Below, piece by piece: positions 62,200 to 64,000 of a DNA stretch of 64,000 nucleotides. Source of the stretch: Marinifilum breve (GTDB lineage: Bacteria > Bacteroidota > Bacteroidia > Bacteroidales > Marinifilaceae); NCBI RefSeq assembly GCF_003202155.1, contig NZ_QFLI01000008.1:124001-188000 (forward strand), read 5' to 3'. The number at the start of each line of letters is the position of its first letter. The stretch's first letter is position 1. The notes under the pieces are model-generated. The model was not told the origin of the DNA and searched no databases. It saw only the letters and a program-made list of their open reading frames with translations. Made by a program: the position numbers and the translations under genes.

Positions 62200-62853
62200 T
62201 TATTTCTCATAAAACTGAATTAATTCGTCTACTATATCTTTAGCAACTTCTGTTTTAGGTTTTAACTCAAATTTTTTAGCTGAACCATTGTTGCCAATAA
62301 TCGAAATTTTATTGGTATCATGCTGAAATCCTGCTCCTGAATCATTCAAAGAGTTGAGCACAATAAAATCAAGATTCTTCTTTTCCAGTTTTAATTTTGC
62401 ATTAAATTCTTCATCATTGGTTTCAAGTGCAAAACCAATCAAGAATTGATCTTTAGCTTTGATTTTTCCTAAAGATGCTGCAATATCTTTGGTAGGTGTT
62501 AATTCGATAGAATAGTTCTCTTTTCCACGTTTTACTTTTCTATCTTCGGGATTTAAAGGAGTAAAATCGGCAACAGCTGCCGTCATAATCCCGCCATTAC
62601 AATCAGGATAATTATCTATAGATGCCTGATACATCTCTTCTGCAGTTACAACATCAATTCTAGTGATATTTGTATGCTTTGTTTTCAAAGCAGTTGGCCC
62701 ACTCACCAAAATAACATTTGCACCGTTTTCAGCTAGTTCTTCGGCTATGGCAAAACCCATTTTTCCGGATGAAAAGTTACCGATGAACCTAACTGGATCA
62801 ATTTTTTCGTAAGTAGGCCCAGTAGTGATTAATATCTTTTTATCACTTAGCTT
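62200..62853 (-). CDS. coaBC: CoaB part of frameshifted coaBC (phosphopantothenate-cysteine ligase)
   Basis: Reading the -1 frame from the A10 tract gives 217 residues that continue CoaBC without loss: KLSDKKILITTGPTYEKIDP, then FIGNFSSGKMGFAIAEELAE, TAAVADFTP and a C-terminal ALETNDEEFNAKLKLEKKNLDFIVLN region. These are CoaB motifs (CTP-dependent joining of cysteine to phosphopantothenate). There is no convincing start codon at the beginning of this frame; the first ATG (62760) is inside the domain after the GNFSSGK motif. So this part is made only if the ribosome or RNA polymerase slips at the A10 run, or if the run is really 11 (or 8) bases long. Confidence 0.85.
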   Translation of the reverse strand, partial: KLSDKKILITTGPTYEKIDPVRFIGNFSSGKMGFAIAEELAENGANVILVSGPTALKTKHTNITRIDVVTAEEMYQASIDNYPDCNGGIMTAAVADFTPLNPEDRKVKRGKENYSIELTPTKDIAASLGKIKAKDQFLIGFALETNDEEFNAKLKLEKKNLDFIVLNSLNDSGAGFQHDTNKISIIGNNGSAKKFELKPKTEVAKDIVDELIQFYEK

Positions 62854-63404
62854 TTTTTTTTGTCCTCCAGAAATTCGCTTAATTTCTGAGCAATAATTTC
62901 AGGTTCTTCCATTCTTCCTTTACCGTACAATCCACTGGCCAATTCTCCACTCGATGGCTCTATAAATGTATCACCATATGATCTTAGAATATCCATGTTG
63001 CGCAGTGTTGCAGGATGCTTAAACATATCCAAATCCATAGCTGGAGCATGAACAACAGGACATTTTGCAGACAAGTAAGTTGTAAGAAGTAAGTTATCAC
63101 AAATACCATGTGCCATTTTTGCCATTGTATTTGCAGTTGTTGGTGCAATAATCATCACATCTGCCCAAATTCCTAGGTCAACATGACTATTCCAAGAACC
63201 ATCATCATGCTTAAAAAAATCAGACAACACCGTATTCTTAGATAATGTAGCCATGGTTACCGGTGAGATGAACTCTTTCGCATATGGAGTCATGATAACC
63301 TTAACATTAGCACCTTCTTTAACTAGCAAACGAACCAATGAGGCTGCTTTATATGCTGCAATACTAGCAGTAACACCTAAAATTATATTCTTATCCTTTA
63401 ACAT
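62847..63404 (-). CDS. coaBC: CoaC part of frameshifted coaBC (phosphopantothenoylcysteine decarboxylase)
   Basis: A 185-residue FMN flavoprotein that decarboxylates phosphopantothenoylcysteine in coenzyme A synthesis. Motifs: ILGVTASIAAYKAASLVRLL, the active-site His in SWNSHVDLGIWAD, MIIAPTTANTMAKMAHGICDN and the PAMDLDMF segment of the substrate clamp. In most bacteria it is fused to CoaB in a protein of about 400 residues. Here it stops at DKKKS just after an A10 tract (minus-strand view), and the CoaB frame continues in -1. It is about 65 bases downstream of rpoZ on the same strand. Confidence 0.9.
   Translation of the reverse strand: MLKDKNIILGVTASIAAYKAASLVRLLVKEGANVKVIMTPYAKEFISPVTMATLSKNTVLSDFFKHDDGSWNSHVDLGIWADVMIIAPTTANTMAKMAHGICDNLLLTTYLSAKCPVVHAPAMDLDMFKHPATLRNMDILRSYGDTFIEPSSGELASGLYGKGRMEEPEIIAQKLSEFLEDKKKS
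62852..62861 (-). other. A10 homopolymer at the coaC/coaB frame change
   Basis: On the coding strand, GAC is followed by ten A and then GCTAAG. Frame 0 meets TAA in the next codon. A -1 slip on A-AAA-AAA restores the full CoaB frame. This is either a homopolymer sequencing error, a real mutation or a slippage site. Confidence 0.85.
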
Positions 63405-63420
63405 AAACTATCTCTAAAAA

Positions 63421-63455
63421 AATAAAAAGTTCCCTCTTTATTCAAAAGGGAACTT
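63421..63455 (-). terminator. Terminator after rpoZ
   Basis: AAGTTCCC / GGGAACTT stem with a 13-base loop and a T-rich tail on the minus strand, between rpoZ and coaBC; it may be only partly effective if the two are one operon. Confidence 0.8.
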
Positions 63456-63471
63456 GACCATTATTTACTAA

Positions 63472-63807
63472 TTAGTCTTCTGATTTTTGTTCTTTAGAAG
63501 GATTTCTATAATAGATTTCTCCATTAATGAATTCCTCAACCGCAATCAATGTAGGTTTTGGCAATCTCTCATAGTATTTTGAGATTTCAATTTGCTCACG
63601 GTTTTCAAACACCTCTTCCAAGTTATCTGTATAAGACGCAAATTCTTGCAATTTCTTATTCAGCTCACTTTTCAGCTCAACAGCAATCTGATTTGATCTT
63701 TTAGCCATGATCATTACAGATTCATAAACATTACCCACTTCTTTGCTCAATTCGTTCATGTTGCGAGTAACTGTAGAACTTGCTGCATTTGTTTTTTTAT
63801 AATCCAT
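63472..63807 (-). CDS. rpoZ: RNA polymerase omega subunit, Bacteroidota type
   Basis: A 111-residue protein. MNELSKEVGNVYESVMIMAKRSNQIA corresponds to the conserved omega core that wraps the beta' C-terminus, here with the Bacteroidota-type N-terminus and an acidic C-terminal tail. It lies between bamD and coaBC on the same strand, an order widely kept in this phylum and in line with the rpoZ-coaBC neighbourhood of other bacteria. Confidence 0.88.
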   Translation of the reverse strand: MDYKKTNAASSTVTRNMNELSKEVGNVYESVMIMAKRSNQIAVELKSELNKKLQEFASYTDNLEEVFENREQIEISKYYERLPKPTLIAVEEFINGEIYYRNPSKEQKSED

Positions 63808-63830
63808 ACTGTGTAAGAATTAGATCTATT

Positions 63831-64000
63831 TTAATTATTTATATTAAACTTACTTAAATATGCTTCGATATCCTCTAGCATTTTTTCAGCACGCTTCATG
63901 TGCTTACTTTCAGGGTATTCATCAACAAATGCATAATATTCCTCTTTTGCATTGTTGTATCTTTCTCTTTGTTTCGACGGTATACTCTTAAAAGCCAACT
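63831..64000 (-). CDS. bamD: Outer-membrane assembly lipoprotein BamD, C-terminal part
   Basis: The last 56 codons of a gene that begins beyond the right edge. Translation gives AFKSIPSKQRERYNNAKEEYYAFVDEYPESKHMKRAEKMLED, with the YNNAKEEYYAFVDEYPES TPR-like helix pair typical of BamD (YfiO). The full protein is a periplasm-facing lipoprotein of about 260 residues that helps BamA insert barrels. It stops 24 bases before the rpoZ start, so the two are likely in one operon. Confidence 0.85.
   Translation of the reverse strand, partial: LAFKSIPSKQRERYNNAKEEYYAFVDEYPESKHMKRAEKMLEDIEAYLSKFNINN

Overview
The window is AT-rich bacterial chromosome from a member of the Bacteroidota, most likely a fermentative marine member of the Marinilabiliales/Marinifilaceae type. 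This rests on two type IX secretion (T9SS) C-terminal sorting domains, promoter -7 boxes of the form TAnnTTTG, almost no Shine-Dalgarno sequences, a Bacteroidota-type RpoZ, a DUF4835 protein, and a biotin-dependent sodium-pump decarboxylase operon. No rRNA, tRNA, CRISPR array, prophage or intact insertion sequence was seen. The genus is an inference.

Layout. 1-1.9 kb: the end of pepD, an HD hydrolase and a BFD-like [2Fe-2S] protein. 2.3-6.9 kb (minus strand): mce-mmdA-mmdD-mmdC-mmdB, for methylmalonyl-CoA epimerisation and Na+-coupled decarboxylation. 7.4-11 kb: purL. 11.2-19.4 kb: two giant secreted BNR-repeat T9SS proteins separated by two small lipoproteins. 20-25 kb: a small HTH regulator, a GH15 enzyme and a divergent fused trehalose-6-phosphate synthase/phosphatase. 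25-28.4 kb: the nadB-nadC-nadA operon. 28.6-34.7 kb: a TPR histidine kinase, mntP, a porin plus FMN-binding protein pair, and a divergent metal permease fused to an HMA domain. 35-38.7 kb: a propionyl/acetyl-CoA carboxylase operon (biotin carboxylase, BCCP, carboxyltransferase). 38.8-46.8 kb: an S9-type hydrolase, tilS, pabB, two lipoproteins, an acuI-like reductase and a divergent HxlR regulator. 46.8-52.6 kb: a periplasmic-sensor PAS kinase, pepT, a hypothetical gene and proS. 52.7-55.9 kb: an Arg/Ser-rich lipoprotein and an OmpP1/FadL-like barrel. 56-64 kb (minus strand): cysN-cysD, fabI, recN, a DUF4835 gene, a frameshifted coaBC, rpoZ and the 3' end of bamD.

How the genes work together. 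The mmd and pcc loci carry paralogous carboxyltransferases that act on the same C3/C4 acyl-CoA pair in opposite directions: decarboxylation that pumps Na+, and ATP-driven carboxylation. The rest is mainly housekeeping: purine, NAD, folate, CoA and fatty-acid synthesis, sulfate activation, tRNA modification and charging, recombination, and outer-membrane assembly.

The most unusual signal is between the genes. Three unrelated loci (2052-2216, 19832-20041, 43276-43597) each hold an array of a short conserved core alternating with variable sequence. The repeat pitch is about 21 bp at two loci and about 42 bp at the third, i.e. two or four turns of B-DNA. Each locus has its own core (AGGCTATGGA; ATTTTTCATA; GATTTAC-x3-TAAATG), but the first two share the same design of about 10 conserved plus about 11 variable bases. 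I know of no named element that fits. A separate REP/MITE-like palindrome cluster lies at 39977-40395. The coaBC reading frame is broken at an A10 run that could be an error or a slippage site.
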